Shown here: piece by piece, positions 1-6,578 of the stretch | How positions within the stretch are numbered: the stretch's first letter is position 1 | Layout: each line of letters starts with the position of its first letter | NCBI GenBank assembly: GCA_013696015.1 | Contig: JACCZI010000272.1 | Span: forward strand, 1 to 10,096 | DNA length: 10,096 nucleotides | Source: Nocardioidaceae bacterium | Lineage (GTDB): Bacteria > Actinomycetota > Actinomycetes > Propionibacteriales > Nocardioidaceae | Direction: 5' to 3' | Program-made: the position numbers and the translations under genes | The notes under the pieces: model-generated | The model's input: the letters and a program-made list of their open reading frames with translations, nothing else | Databases searched by the model: none | What the model was told of the DNA's origin: nothing

Positions 1-2884
1 CGCCGTCGAAGACCGGTGTCGCGATGTTGCTGTCCGCAGGGGCCTGCGCGGCGTCGATCTGGTGCAGCCGCTTCTGCCATGGTGCGGAGCCGCCGTCGAT
101 CGACCAACCGGTCTTGGCGACCCACCCGAGGTGTGTCTCCAGCACCTGGCCGACGTTCATCCGGCCGGGCACGCCCAGCGGGTTGAGGATGATGTCGACC
201 GGGGTCCCGTCGTCGAGGAACGGCATGTCCTCGATCGGCAGGATCTTGGCGATCACGCCCTTGTTGCCGTGACGTCCGGCGAGCTTGTCCCCATCGGAGA
301 TCTTGCGCTTCTGGGCCACATAGACCCGTACCAGCTGGTTGACCCCCGGAGGCAGCTCGTCGTCCTCGTCGCGGTCGAAGACCCGGACGCCGATGATGGT
401 TCCGGACTCTCCGTGCGGCACCTTGAGCGACGTGTCACGCACCTCGCGCGCCTTCTCGCCGAAGATCGCCCGCAGCAGCCGCTCCTCCGGCGTCAACTCG
501 GTCTCGCCCTTCGGCGTCACCTTGCCGACCAGGATGTCACCGTTGGCCACCTCGGCGCCGATCCGGATGATGCCGCGCTCGTCGAGGTCGGCGAGCATCT
601 CGTCACTGACGTTAGGGATGTCGCGGGTGATCTCCTCTGGACCGAGCTTGGTGTCCCGGGCGTCGACCTCGTGCTCCTCGATGTGGATCGAGGTCAAGAC
701 GTCCTGCTGGACCAGACGCTGGGACAAGATGATCGCGTCCTCGTAGTTGTGCCCCTGCCACGGCATGAACGCCACGAGCAAGTTGGTGCCCAGTGCCATC
801 TCACCCTGGTCGGTGCACGGCCCGTCCGCGATGGGTGTGCCGACCTCCACCCGGTCACCCTCCTCGACCAACGGCCGCTGGTTGATGCAGGTGCCCTGGT
901 TGGAGCGCCGGAACTTCGACAGCCGGTACGTGCGCTGCGTCCCGTCGTCGTGCCGCACATCGACGTAGTCGGCGCACACCTCGACCACCGAGCCGGCCTG
1001 CGCTGCCACCGTCACGTCGCCGGCGTCGACCGCGGCCCGAAACTCCATGCCGGTTCCGACCAGAGGGGCGTGACTCCTGATCAGTGGCACCGCCTGCCGC
1101 TGCATGTTAGAGCCCATCAGCGCGCGGTTCGCGTCGTCGTGCTCCAGGAACGGGATCAGCGCCGTGGCAACCGACACCATCTGGCGTGGCGAGACGTCCA
1201 TGTAGTCGACGTCGTTGCCGGGAATGTAGTCGACCTCGCCGTTGCGCTGTCGCACCAGCACCCGCTCGTCGGCGAAGGTGCTCTTGTCGGTCAGCGCGGC
1301 GTTGGCCTGAGCGATGACGAAGCGGTCCTCGTCACTGGCGGTCAGGTAGTCGATGTCGTTGGTGACTTTGCCGTTGACCACCCGACGGTACGGGGTCTCC
1401 ACGAAGCCGAAGACGTTGATCCGCCCGTACGTCGACAGTGACCCGATCAGGCCGATGTTGGGCCCTTCCGGAGTCTCGATCGGGCACATCCGGCCGTAGT
1501 GAGAGGGGTGCACGTCGCGCACCTCGTAACCGGCGCGCTCCCGCGACAGTCCGCCCGGGCCGAGCGCGGACAGCCGACGCTTGTGGGTGAGGCCGGCGAT
1601 CGGGTTGGTCTGGTCCATGAACTGGCTCAGCTGGGAGGTCCCGAAGAACTCCTTGAGCGCCGCCACCACCGGCCGGATGTTGATCAGCGTCTGCGGCGTG
1701 ATCGCCTCGACGTCTTGGGTCGTCATCCGCTCCCGCACGACCCGCTCCATCCGCGCCAGGCCGGTGCGGAGCTGGTTTTGGATCAGCTCGCCCACCGTAC
1801 GCATCCGCCGGTTGCCGAAGTGGTCGATGTCGTCGGACTCGACGAAGACCTGGCCGCGCGGGCCGGGCAGCTCGGTCTTGCCCGCGTGCAGGGCCACCAG
1901 GTAGCGGATTGCGGCGACGATGTCGTCGATCGTCAGAGTCTGCTGGTCGAACTCCTGGTCGAGTCCCAGCTTCTTGTTGATCTTGTAGCGACCGACCTTG
2001 GCCAGGTCGTAGCGTTTGCCGTTGAAATAGTAGTTGTCCAGCAGCGTCTGCGCAGCCTCACGAGTCGGGGGCTCCCCCGGGCGAAGCTTGCGGTAGATGT
2101 CGAGCAGGGCGTCGTCCTGGCCCGAGGTGTGGTCCTTCTCCAGGGTCAGCCGGATCGACTCGTACTCACCGAACTCTTCCAGGATCTGGGCCTCGGTCCA
2201 GCCGAGGGCCTTGAGGAGCACGGTGACATTCTGCTTGCGCTTGCGATCCAGCCGGACGCCGACGGTGTCGCGCTTGTCGACCTCGAACTCCAGCCAGGCC
2301 CCGCGCGAGGGGATCATCTTGGCGGTGTAGATGTCCTTGTCGCTCGTCTTGTCCGGGCTGCGCTCGAAGTAGACGCCCGGGGAACGGACCAGCTGGGACA
2401 CCACGACTCGCTCGGTCCCGTTGATGACGAACGTGCCTTTGTTGGTCATGAGCGGGAAGTCGCCCATGAAGACCGTCTGACTCTTGATCTCGCCGGTCTC
2501 GTTGTTCATGAACTCGGCAGTGACGAACAGCGGGGCGGCGTAGGTGACGTCGCGTTCCTTGCAGTCCTCGACGGAGTGCTTCGGTGGTTCGAAGCGCGGT
2601 GCGGCGAAGGAGAGGGACATCGTCCCTGAGAAGTCCTCGATCGGCGAGATCTCCTCGAAGATCTCCTCGAGCCCGGACTTGCGCGAGACGTCCTCGCGAC
2701 CGGCGGCCAGGTCGTCGTCTACCCGGACGCGCCAGGCATCGGCTCCGATGAGCCAGTTGAAGCTGTCCGTCTGGAGTGACAACAGCTCGGGAACTTCGAG
2801 CGGTTCGGCGATCTTGGCGAACGAGATGCGGCGGGGGCTGAGTGCGGCAGAGGTAGTGCGGGCGGCGGTGCGCGAGGCGGCCAA
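1..2884 (-). CDS. rpoB: RNA polymerase beta subunit, partial (C-terminus missing)
   Basis: Catalytic beta subunit of RNA polymerase; with beta' it forms the active centre and carries the rifampicin pocket. About 961 codons are present without an internal stop and the frame is open at base 1; full-length actinobacterial RpoB is near 1,160 residues, so about 200 are missing. Visible blocks in order: RISFAKIAEPLEVPELL near the N-terminus, the lobe and protrusion region with TNKGTFVINGTERVVVSQLV, rifampicin cluster I from residue about 415 (GTSQLSQFMDQ), cluster II CPIETPEGPNIGLIG, the active-site segment FMPWQGHNYEDAI, and GDKLAGRHGNKG with the conserved lysines. I chose the TTG at 2884-2882 because GGAAGGAA (2892-2899) lies 7 bases upstream and Streptomyces RpoB starts with the same MAASR-type sequence from TTG. 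No intein or frameshift is seen. rplL lies 216 bases upstream, and rpoC would be expected beyond the left edge. Confidence 0.98.
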   Translation of the reverse strand, partial: MAASRTAARTTSAALSPRRISFAKIAEPLEVPELLSLQTDSFNWLIGADAWRVRVDDDLAAGREDVSRKSGLEEIFEEISPIEDFSGTMSLSFAAPRFEPPKHSVEDCKERDVTYAAPLFVTAEFMNNETGEIKSQTVFMGDFPLMTNKGTFVINGTERVVVSQLVRSPGVYFERSPDKTSDKDIYTAKMIPSRGAWLEFEVDKRDTVGVRLDRKRKQNVTVLLKALGWTEAQILEEFGEYESIRLTLEKDHTSGQDDALLDIYRKLRPGEPPTREAAQTLLDNYYFNGKRYDLAKVGRYKINKKLGLDQEFDQQTLTIDDIVAAIRYLVALHAGKTELPGPRGQVFVESDDIDHFGNRRMRTVGELIQNQLRTGLARMERVVRERMTTQDVEAITPQTLINIRPVVAALKEFFGTSQLSQFMDQTNPIAGLTHKRRLSALGPGGLSRERAGYEVRDVHPSHYGRMCPIETPEGPNIGLIGSLSTYGRINVFGFVETPYRRVVNGKVTNDIDYLTASDEDRFVIAQANAALTDKSTFADERVLVRQRNGEVDYIPGNDVDYMDVSPRQMVSVATALIPFLEHDDANRALMGSNMQRQAVPLIRSHAPLVGTGMEFRAAVDAGDVTVAAQAGSVVEVCADYVDVRHDDGTQRTYRLSKFRRSNQGTCINQRPLVEEGDRVEVGTPIADGPCTDQGEMALGTNLLVAFMPWQGHNYEDAIILSQRLVQQDVLTSIHIEEHEVDARDTKLGPEEITRDIPNVSDEMLADLDERGIIRIGAEVANGDILVGKVTPKGETELTPEERLLRAIFGEKAREVRDTSLKVPHGESGTIIGVRVFDRDEDDELPPGVNQLVRVYVAQKRKISDGDKLAGRHGNKGVIAKILPIEDMPFLDDGTPVDIILNPLGVPGRMNVGQVLETHLGWVAKTGWSIDGGSAPWQKRLHQIDAAQAPADSNIATPVFDG

Positions 2885-3001
2885 GTGGGGGTTCCTTCCA
2901 AGGGCTCGCAAACTTCAGTCGTCTCAGGACCAGGAGGTCCGGCGCACGCCACATCGCCCCGGTCGACGGGCATGAGGTGATGGAAGGCAGCGCGAGGGCT
3001 C

Positions 3002-3031
3002 AGCGTAGCCTACGCGGCCACCTGCGTTCAA
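3002..3031 (-). promoter_or_regulatory. Candidate proximal rpoB promoter
   Basis: On the minus strand a -35 box TTGAAC (3026-3031) is followed by an 18-base spacer and a -10 box TACGCT (3002-3007). This matches the actinobacterial SigA/HrdB pattern TTGAC-N17/18-TAnnnT. Transcription would begin near 2995 and leave a 5' leader of about 110 bases before the TTG start of rpoB. The leader contains a small GGACC-TCCT-GGTCC hairpin. A separate rpoB promoter downstream of rplL is known in several actinobacteria, and this one would let rpoBC be expressed apart from rplJL. It is called from sequence match only. Confidence 0.6.
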
Positions 3032-3041
3032 GGCAGGGGGC

Positions 3042-3070
3042 AGCATGGCGGGGAAGTCCGCTCACGTCAA
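3042..3070 (-). promoter_or_regulatory. Candidate distal rpoB promoter
   Basis: A strong -35 box TTGACG (3065-3070) stands 17 bases from a weaker -10 box CATGCT (3042-3047). It lies about 40 bases upstream of the proximal candidate, so rpoB may have tandem promoters. The -10 box lacks the first T of TAnnnT, so this call is weaker than the proximal one. Confidence 0.35.
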
Positions 3071-3100
3071 GCAGGCGCGGTGAGTGATCGAGCCGTACGC

Positions 3101-3493
3101 CTAGGTGACGCTGACAGATGCGCCAGCGGACTCCAGGGTCTCCTTGGCCTTGTCTGCAGTCTCCTTGTTGACGCGCTCGAGCACCGGCTTGGGCGCGGCC
3201 TCGACCAGGTCCTTGGCCTCCTTGAGACCCAGACTGGTGAGCGTACGGACCTCCTTGATGACCTGGATCTTCTTGTCACCGATCGAGTCGAGGACGACGT
3301 CGAACTCGTCCTTCTCCTCCTCGACCGCCGCGGCGTCGCCACCACCCGGCGGGGTTCCGGCCGGTACCTGCATGACCGGCGCCGAGGCGGTGACTCCGAA
3401 GGCGTCCTCGAACTGCTTCACGAACTCGCTGAGCTCGAGGAGAGTCATCTCCTTGAACGCGTCGAGCAGGTCGTCTGTGCTGAGCTTCGCCAT
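3101..3493 (-). CDS. rplL: 50S ribosomal protein L7/L12
   Basis: Stalk protein of the large subunit; dimers hang on L10 and recruit and stimulate the translational GTPases. The 130-residue product has the full family layout: an N-terminal dimerisation and L10-binding helical part (about 1-35, DDLLDAFKEMTLLELSEFVK), a flexible hinge (about 36-61), and the C-terminal factor-binding domain (about 62-130) with KKIQVIKEVR and GLKEAKDLVE. The hinge is Pro/Gly-rich (PAGTPPGGG) rather than the commoner Ala-rich type. The ATG at 3493 has GGAAGGA (3502-3508) 8 bases upstream, and the stop is TAG. It follows rplJ after 28 bases, so the two are surely co-transcribed. The gene is intact. Confidence 0.98.
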   Translation of the reverse strand: MAKLSTDDLLDAFKEMTLLELSEFVKQFEDAFGVTASAPVMQVPAGTPPGGGDAAAVEEEKDEFDVVLDSIGDKKIQVIKEVRTLTSLGLKEAKDLVEAAPKPVLERVNKETADKAKETLESAGASVSVT

Positions 3494-3521
3494 GGTGGCG
3501 GTCCTTCCTGCTGAAGTGCGG

Positions 3522-4052
3522 CTACGGGGTGGTCTGGTGCTGCTCGTGCTGGGCTTGCAGCGCGCCCAGGGCGCGAGCCGCCTGGGTCAATGGGGCGTTG
3601 AAGAGTGCAGCGGCGTTCTGCAGCGACGCCAGCATCGCGCCGGCAAGCATGGCGAGCAGGACCTCGCGTGACTCGAGGTCGGCGAACGCGTTCACCTGTG
3701 TCGGGCTCAGCGACGCGCCCTCGAGGTAGCCGCCCTTGATGACCAGTGGTGGGTTCGTCCGGGAGAAGTCCCGCAGCCCCTTGGCCGTCTCGACAGCGTC
3801 GCCCTTGATGAAGGCGATCGCCGACGGGCCGCTGAGGAGACCGTCGAAGCCCGGCACTCCAGCTCGGTCGGCTGCGATCTTGGTCAGCGTGTTCTTCACG
3901 ATGGTGTACGTCGCGTTCTCGCCGAGAAGGCGCCGCAGCTGTTTCAGCTGCGAGACGGTGAGACCGCGGTATTCGGTGAGCACGACGCCGGTGGAGCTAC
4001 GGAACTCCGCCTCGAGCTCGTCGACGGCGGCGGCCTTGTCCGAGCGCGCCAT
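3522..4052 (-). CDS. rplJ: 50S ribosomal protein L10
   Basis: L10 anchors the L7/L12 dimers to the GTPase-associated centre of 23S rRNA and in many bacteria represses its own mRNA. The 176-residue product shows the family N-terminal domain (MARSDKAAAVDELEAEF, VVLTEYRGLTVSQLKQLR, YTIVKNTLTKIAA, GPSAIAFI) and the long C-terminal alpha-helical region (about 127-165, REVLLAMLAGAMLASLQ and onward) on which L12 dimers sit. Its length is normal. The ATG at 4052 has a close, strong ribosome site GAGGAG (4057-4062). It is the first gene of the rplJ-rplL unit and sits behind a 339-base gap holding a promoter and a leader with terminator-like structure, which suggests autogenous control. Confidence 0.98.
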   Translation of the reverse strand: MARSDKAAAVDELEAEFRSSTGVVLTEYRGLTVSQLKQLRRLLGENATYTIVKNTLTKIAADRAGVPGFDGLLSGPSAIAFIKGDAVETAKGLRDFSRTNPPLVIKGGYLEGASLSPTQVNAFADLESREVLLAMLAGAMLASLQNAAALFNAPLTQAARALGALQAQHEQHQTTP

Positions 4053-4103
4053 GAATCTCCTCGGTCGTGCAGTCGATGGTCACCGCGCGACCCGTCACCA
4101 ACG

Positions 4104-4132
4104 AAACGCCCCGGCGCAGGCGCACGGGGCGT
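4104..4132 (-). terminator. Attenuator-like hairpin in the rplJ leader
   Basis: Minus-strand arms ACGCCCCG and CGGGGCGT (4125-4132 and 4106-4113) pair perfectly over 8 bases. A further 3 pairs (GCG/CGC) lie around a 4-base loop with one bulged base. TTTCGTT follows, with its first T inside the stem, so there is a short broken U-tract. The hairpin lies about 50 bases before the rplJ start codon, inside the transcribed leader, which fits an attenuator better than an end-of-operon terminator. Confidence 0.6.
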
Positions 4133-4240
4133 GCCATGTCTCGAGGACATGACCGGCGGCGTTCTCCTGCGCGGGCCGCCCCTGATATTGGGGCCTTCGG
4201 TCACGACCTGTCGGGCGCGACAACCAGCGGTCTTCGGCTG
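4104..4240 (-). promoter_or_regulatory. Candidate L10 (rplJL) leader RNA
   Basis: The untranslated region between the rplJ promoter and rplJ is full of potential secondary structure. Read on the minus strand it starts with GCCGAAGACCGCTGGTTGTC, which resembles the 5' side of the L10-binding stem in known L10 leaders (AGAC..TAGGTG type). A hairpin GTCG-CGCC-CGAC follows, then GCCCC-AATATCA-GGGGC, the segment CCCGCGCAGGAGAAC, a perfect CATGTC/GACATG hairpin (4135-4140 with 4146-4151), and finally a terminator-like hairpin. The segment GCGCAGG (4166-4172) can pair with CCTGCGC inside the terminator (4114-4120), so an antiterminator is possible. The L10-leader assignment rests on position and partial motif resemblance and has not been tested against a covariance model. 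Confidence 0.6.
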
Positions 4241-4246
4241 CGCACC

Positions 4247-4275
4247 AGCGTACGCGAGCCGTCTGGTTGCGCCAA
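4247..4275 (-). promoter_or_regulatory. rplJ promoter (SigA-type)
   Basis: A -35 box TTGGCG (4270-4275) and a -10 box TACGCT (4247-4252) are separated by 17 bases. The -10 box is identical to that of the proximal rpoB promoter. The predicted transcript start, near 4240, falls just before the conserved-looking GCCGAAGACCGC segment of the L10 leader. This agreement of promoter and leader supports both calls. Confidence 0.7.
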
Positions 4276-4362
4276 ATCGCCGGTCTGGCTCCGCTGTGAG
4301 CTCCACCGCACGTCCCGAGTAGCGCAACGTGGTCATCCGACCGCGTTCACGCCGACGAAACT

Positions 4363-4391
4363 GCGCCACTCGCGGCGCGACGGGAGTCGCG
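4363..4391 (-). terminator. Candidate terminator after the lipoprotein gene
   Basis: Directly after the lipoprotein stop codon the minus strand can form CGCGAC-TCCC-GTCGCG (4376-4391), or the overlapping, mutually exclusive GCGCC-GCGAGT-GGCGC (4363-4378), which is followed by AGTTTCG. Both are compact GC hairpins. The U-tract is poor, as is common in high-GC actinomycetes. A terminator fits the new promoter about 90 bases further on. The remaining stretch (4276-4362) shows no gene. Confidence 0.45.
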
Positions 4392-5252
4392 TCAGCCGGT
4401 GGGAATACCTGCGAACGGGTCAGCCTTGCTGACCTGATTCGGCGGGGGCGCGGAGACGTTCACCGACTCACCCCAGGCCGTGGTGTCGACCAGCATGGTG
4501 AAGTCCTGACCCATCGCGAACTGCGTGCGGCGCAACAGGTTGTCGCGCCCGATCCACAGGTCGTAGTCGAGGGTCGCCGGCAGCTGCGGGCCGCCCCCGG
4601 CGCCGCCGGCGTACAGGTCGGCCATGCCCTGCGCCTTCAGGACGCGTTGGGTGTCGACGGTCACGCGGTAGTGGGTGGTCTCGACACCGTCGATCTGCTC
4701 GGTGCCACGCTTCTCGAACGCCGTCACACCGTCCTCCAGCGCCTTGATGCCGGCAGCCGGATCTGCCGATGCCGTCAGCTGGGACAGATCGCCGAAGGGC
4801 GACTCCCTGCCGCTTTCGATCTTCACGAACTTGTCCTGCGTCAACGCACCAAGGTTCATGTAGATGACCTCGTCGACCAGCACCATGTGCAGCGCGTCCC
4901 CGAGCGACGGCACGGACAGCGTGATGTCGGCGGCGTAGTCGGCCGGGTCGTCGCCGACCTCGACGTCACCGTCCATCGTCAGCTGCTGTCCGGCGGCGCT
5001 GATAGACGCCGAGAGGTGCGCTGTCTTGGCCTGGCGGGTGGCCTTCAACACCGCACTGGCGAAGGTGTCCTGGGTCAGCGCCGCCCCGCTGTCACCCCCG
5101 CTGTCCCCGGTGCCGGCACCGGTGCTGTCACCAGCGCTCGGCCCGGACGACGGCGTCGTCTCCGCGACAAGGTCGTTGGAGTCCCCCCCGCAGCCGGCCA
5201 GCATCAACAGGGGTGCGGCGGCCAGGACGGCAAGGCTGCGGCGCAACTTCAT
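4392..5252 (-). CDS. LppX/LprAFG-type lipoprotein
   Basis: Predicted secreted lipoprotein of 286 residues. The N-terminus has a short basic head (MKLRR), a hydrophobic core and the lipobox LMLAGC with the acylated cysteine at residue 21. A Gly/Ser/Asp-rich linker follows (about 22-58), then a mature domain whose segments resemble the LppX/LprA/LprF/LprG family (ATRQAKTAHLSASISAAGQ, VIYMNLGAL, HYRVTVDTQ, LDYDLWIGRDNLLRR). In mycobacteria that family binds or carries lipids to the cell envelope; the ligand here is unknown. The ATG at 5252 was chosen over an upstream in-frame start near 5351 because it has GAAGGA (5259-5264) 6 bases upstream and begins exactly at the signal peptide. The gene interrupts the usual rplA-rplJ neighbourhood, and I recall a lipoprotein gene at the same place in Streptomyces. 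A promoter of its own is likely. Confidence 0.85.
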   Translation of the reverse strand: MKLRRSLAVLAAAPLLMLAGCGGDSNDLVAETTPSSGPSAGDSTGAGTGDSGGDSGAALTQDTFASAVLKATRQAKTAHLSASISAAGQQLTMDGDVEVGDDPADYAADITLSVPSLGDALHMVLVDEVIYMNLGALTQDKFVKIESGRESPFGDLSQLTASADPAAGIKALEDGVTAFEKRGTEQIDGVETTHYRVTVDTQRVLKAQGMADLYAGGAGGGPQLPATLDYDLWIGRDNLLRRTQFAMGQDFTMLVDTTAWGESVNVSAPPPNQVSKADPFAGIPTG

Positions 5253-5285
5253 GGTTGGTCCTTCACAGTCGTGGCGACGGACACT

Positions 5286-5328
5286 CCTACAACAAAGTGT
5301 AGGCGCTCGAGCACAGTCCGTAGACAGT
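5286..5328 (-). promoter_or_regulatory. Candidate regulated promoter of the lipoprotein gene
   Basis: The 102-base gap between rplA and the lipoprotein gene holds a perfect inverted repeat CCTACA-N6-TGTAGG (5286-5303). Its left arm on the minus strand contains a -10-like TACACT (5296-5301). Where the -35 box should be there is no good match. Instead there is a direct repeat ACTGT-N6-ACTGT with an 11-base period (5313-5317 and 5324-5328). This arrangement suggests an activator-dependent promoter, or an operator at the palindrome. The palindrome could also be a weak terminator hairpin after rplA. Confidence 0.35.
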
Positions 5329-5354
5329 TTTGCGGTGACGATCCCGCCCACGGA

Positions 5355-6068
5355 TCAGGCTTCGTCCGCTCCAACAAGGTTCCGGGTGCGGTTCGGGTCC
5401 ACCGGGACCCCCGGTCCCATTGTCGTGGACAGCGTGACCTTCCGGAGGTACCGGCCTTTGGAGCTGGACGGCTTGAGCCGCATGACCTCGTCCAGAGCCG
5501 CTGCATAGTTCTCGACCAGCGAGCTCTCGGCGAAGGACGCCTTGCCGATGATGAAGTGCAGGTTGGCGTGCCGGTCGACGCGGAACTCGATCTTGCCGCC
5601 TTTGATGTCCGAGACCGCCTTGGCCACGTCCGGCGTCACGGTGCCGGTCTTGGGGTTCGGCATCAGGCCGCGAGGCCCGAGCACTCGACCCAGCCGACCG
5701 ACCTTGCCCATCATGTCCGGCGTCGCGACCACCGCGTCGAAGTCGAGCCAGCCGCCAGAGATCCGCTCCACGAGGTCGTCGGCACCCACATGGTCGGCGC
5801 CGGCCGAGCGGGCCTCCTCCGCGCGATCTCCGGTCGCGAAGACCACGACCCGTGCCGTCTTGCCCGTCCCGTGAGGCAGGTTCACCGTGCCGCGCACCAT
5901 CTGGTCGGCCTTGCGGGGGTCCACTCCGAGCCGCATGGCGACGTCGACCGTCGGGTCGAAGGACCCGGTCACCGACTGCTTCGCCAGCTTGATGGCCTGG
6001 CTCGGGGAGTAGAGAGCATCCTTGTCGATCGTGTCCGCCACCGCGCGGTAGCTCTTGCTTCGCTGCAT
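5355..6068 (-). CDS. rplA: 50S ribosomal protein L1
   Basis: L1 forms the mobile stalk next to the ribosomal E site and in many bacteria represses the L11 operon by binding its mRNA. The 237-residue product has the usual length and conserved blocks: SPSQAIKLAKQ near the start, VDVAMRLGVDPRKADQMVRG, the domain II region with VVVFATGDRAEEA and DFDAVVATPDMMGKVGRLGRV, LGPRGLMPNPKTGTVT, and the C-terminal FIIGKASFAESSLVENYAA. The ATG at 6068 has GAAGGAGT (6079-6086) upstream, and the stop is TGA. It lies 21 bases after rplK, so rplK and rplA are one unit. Nothing unusual is seen in the protein. Confidence 0.98.
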   Translation of the reverse strand: MQRSKSYRAVADTIDKDALYSPSQAIKLAKQSVTGSFDPTVDVAMRLGVDPRKADQMVRGTVNLPHGTGKTARVVVFATGDRAEEARSAGADHVGADDLVERISGGWLDFDAVVATPDMMGKVGRLGRVLGPRGLMPNPKTGTVTPDVAKAVSDIKGGKIEFRVDRHANLHFIIGKASFAESSLVENYAAALDEVMRLKPSSSKGRYLRKVTLSTTMGPGVPVDPNRTRNLVGADEA

Positions 6069-6089
6069 GTCTGGTTCGACTCCTTCGTA

Positions 6090-6521
6090 CTACTGCTCGA
6101 CGGTGACGCCCATCGACCGGGCGGTTCCCGCCACGATCTTCATGGCGGCGTCAATGTCGTTGGCGTTGAGATCGGGAAGCTTGGTGTCGGCGATCTCGCG
6201 GACCTGGTCACGGGTCAACCGTCCCACCTTGTCGGTGTGCGGGACCGAGGAGCCCTTGGTCAGCCCGGCCGCCTTCTTGATCAGCTCAGCGGCCGGCGGG
6301 GTCTTGGTGATGAAGCTGAACGTCCGGTCCTCGTAGATCGTGATCTCGACGGGAATGACGTTGCCGCGCATCGGCTCTGTCGTGGCGTTGTACGCCTTGC
6401 AGAACTCCATGATGTTGACCCCGTGAGGGCCGAGCGCGGTGCCGACCGGCGGTGCGGGTGTCGCCGCGCCGGCCTGGAGCTGGACCTTGACGAGCGCGGC
6501 GATCTTCTTCTTCGAGGGCAT
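6090..6521 (-). CDS. rplK: 50S ribosomal protein L11
   Basis: L11 binds the GTPase-associated centre of 23S rRNA, where thiopeptide antibiotics act and from which it takes part in factor binding and the stringent response. The 143-residue product is full length. The N-terminal domain carries the proline-rich switch (ATPAPPVGTALGPHGVNIMEFC, prolines 22, 24 and 25). The C-terminal RNA-binding domain has KTPPAAELIKKAAGL, KVGRLTRDQVREIA and DLNANDIDAAMKIVAGTARSMG. The start is ATG at 6521, with AAGGA about 10 bases upstream, a somewhat long spacing. The stop is TAG. It follows nusG after 57 bases. Confidence 0.98.
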   Translation of the reverse strand: MPSKKKIAALVKVQLQAGAATPAPPVGTALGPHGVNIMEFCKAYNATTEPMRGNVIPVEITIYEDRTFSFITKTPPAAELIKKAAGLTKGSSVPHTDKVGRLTRDQVREIADTKLPDLNANDIDAAMKIVAGTARSMGVTVEQ

Positions 6522-6544
6522 GGTGTGTCAGTCCTTGATCGGTG

Positions 6545-6559
6545 CGTACGAATCGTACG
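6545..6559. repeat. CGTACG inverted repeat between nusG and rplK
   Basis: Two copies of the self-complementary hexamer CGTACG flank AAT, giving a 6-pair stem with a 3-base loop. It lies in the 57-base gap just upstream of the rplK ribosome site. It might shape the rplK leader, and the same stretch contains a -10-like TACGAT without a convincing -35 box. Its function is unknown. Confidence 0.5.
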
Positions 6560-6578
6560 GTGAGGTGTTCGGGAGAGC

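Noticed and set aside
62..2629. Two long open frames on the plus strand (62-1441 and 1499-2629).
   Set aside because: They lie exactly antisense to rpoB, have no family resemblance, and are explained by the rarity of stop codons opposite GC-biased codons.
2719..2973. An 84-codon frame starting in the rpoB leader at 2973 and overlapping the rpoB start out of frame.
   Set aside because: It has no Shine-Dalgarno sequence and Pro/Ser-rich out-of-frame composition, and most of it lies over the conserved rpoB N-terminus.
5253..5351. An extra 33 residues at the N-terminus of the lipoprotein.
   Set aside because: It would put the signal peptide inside the protein and overlap the start of the gene with the end of rplA; ATG 5252 has a ribosome site and begins at the signal peptide.
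4329..6563. A 744-codon open frame on the plus strand across the lipoprotein, rplA and rplK genes.
   Set aside because: It is antisense to three well-supported genes, its translation is low-complexity Arg/Val/Asp-rich, and it spans gaps between unrelated genes; it is a high-GC artefact.
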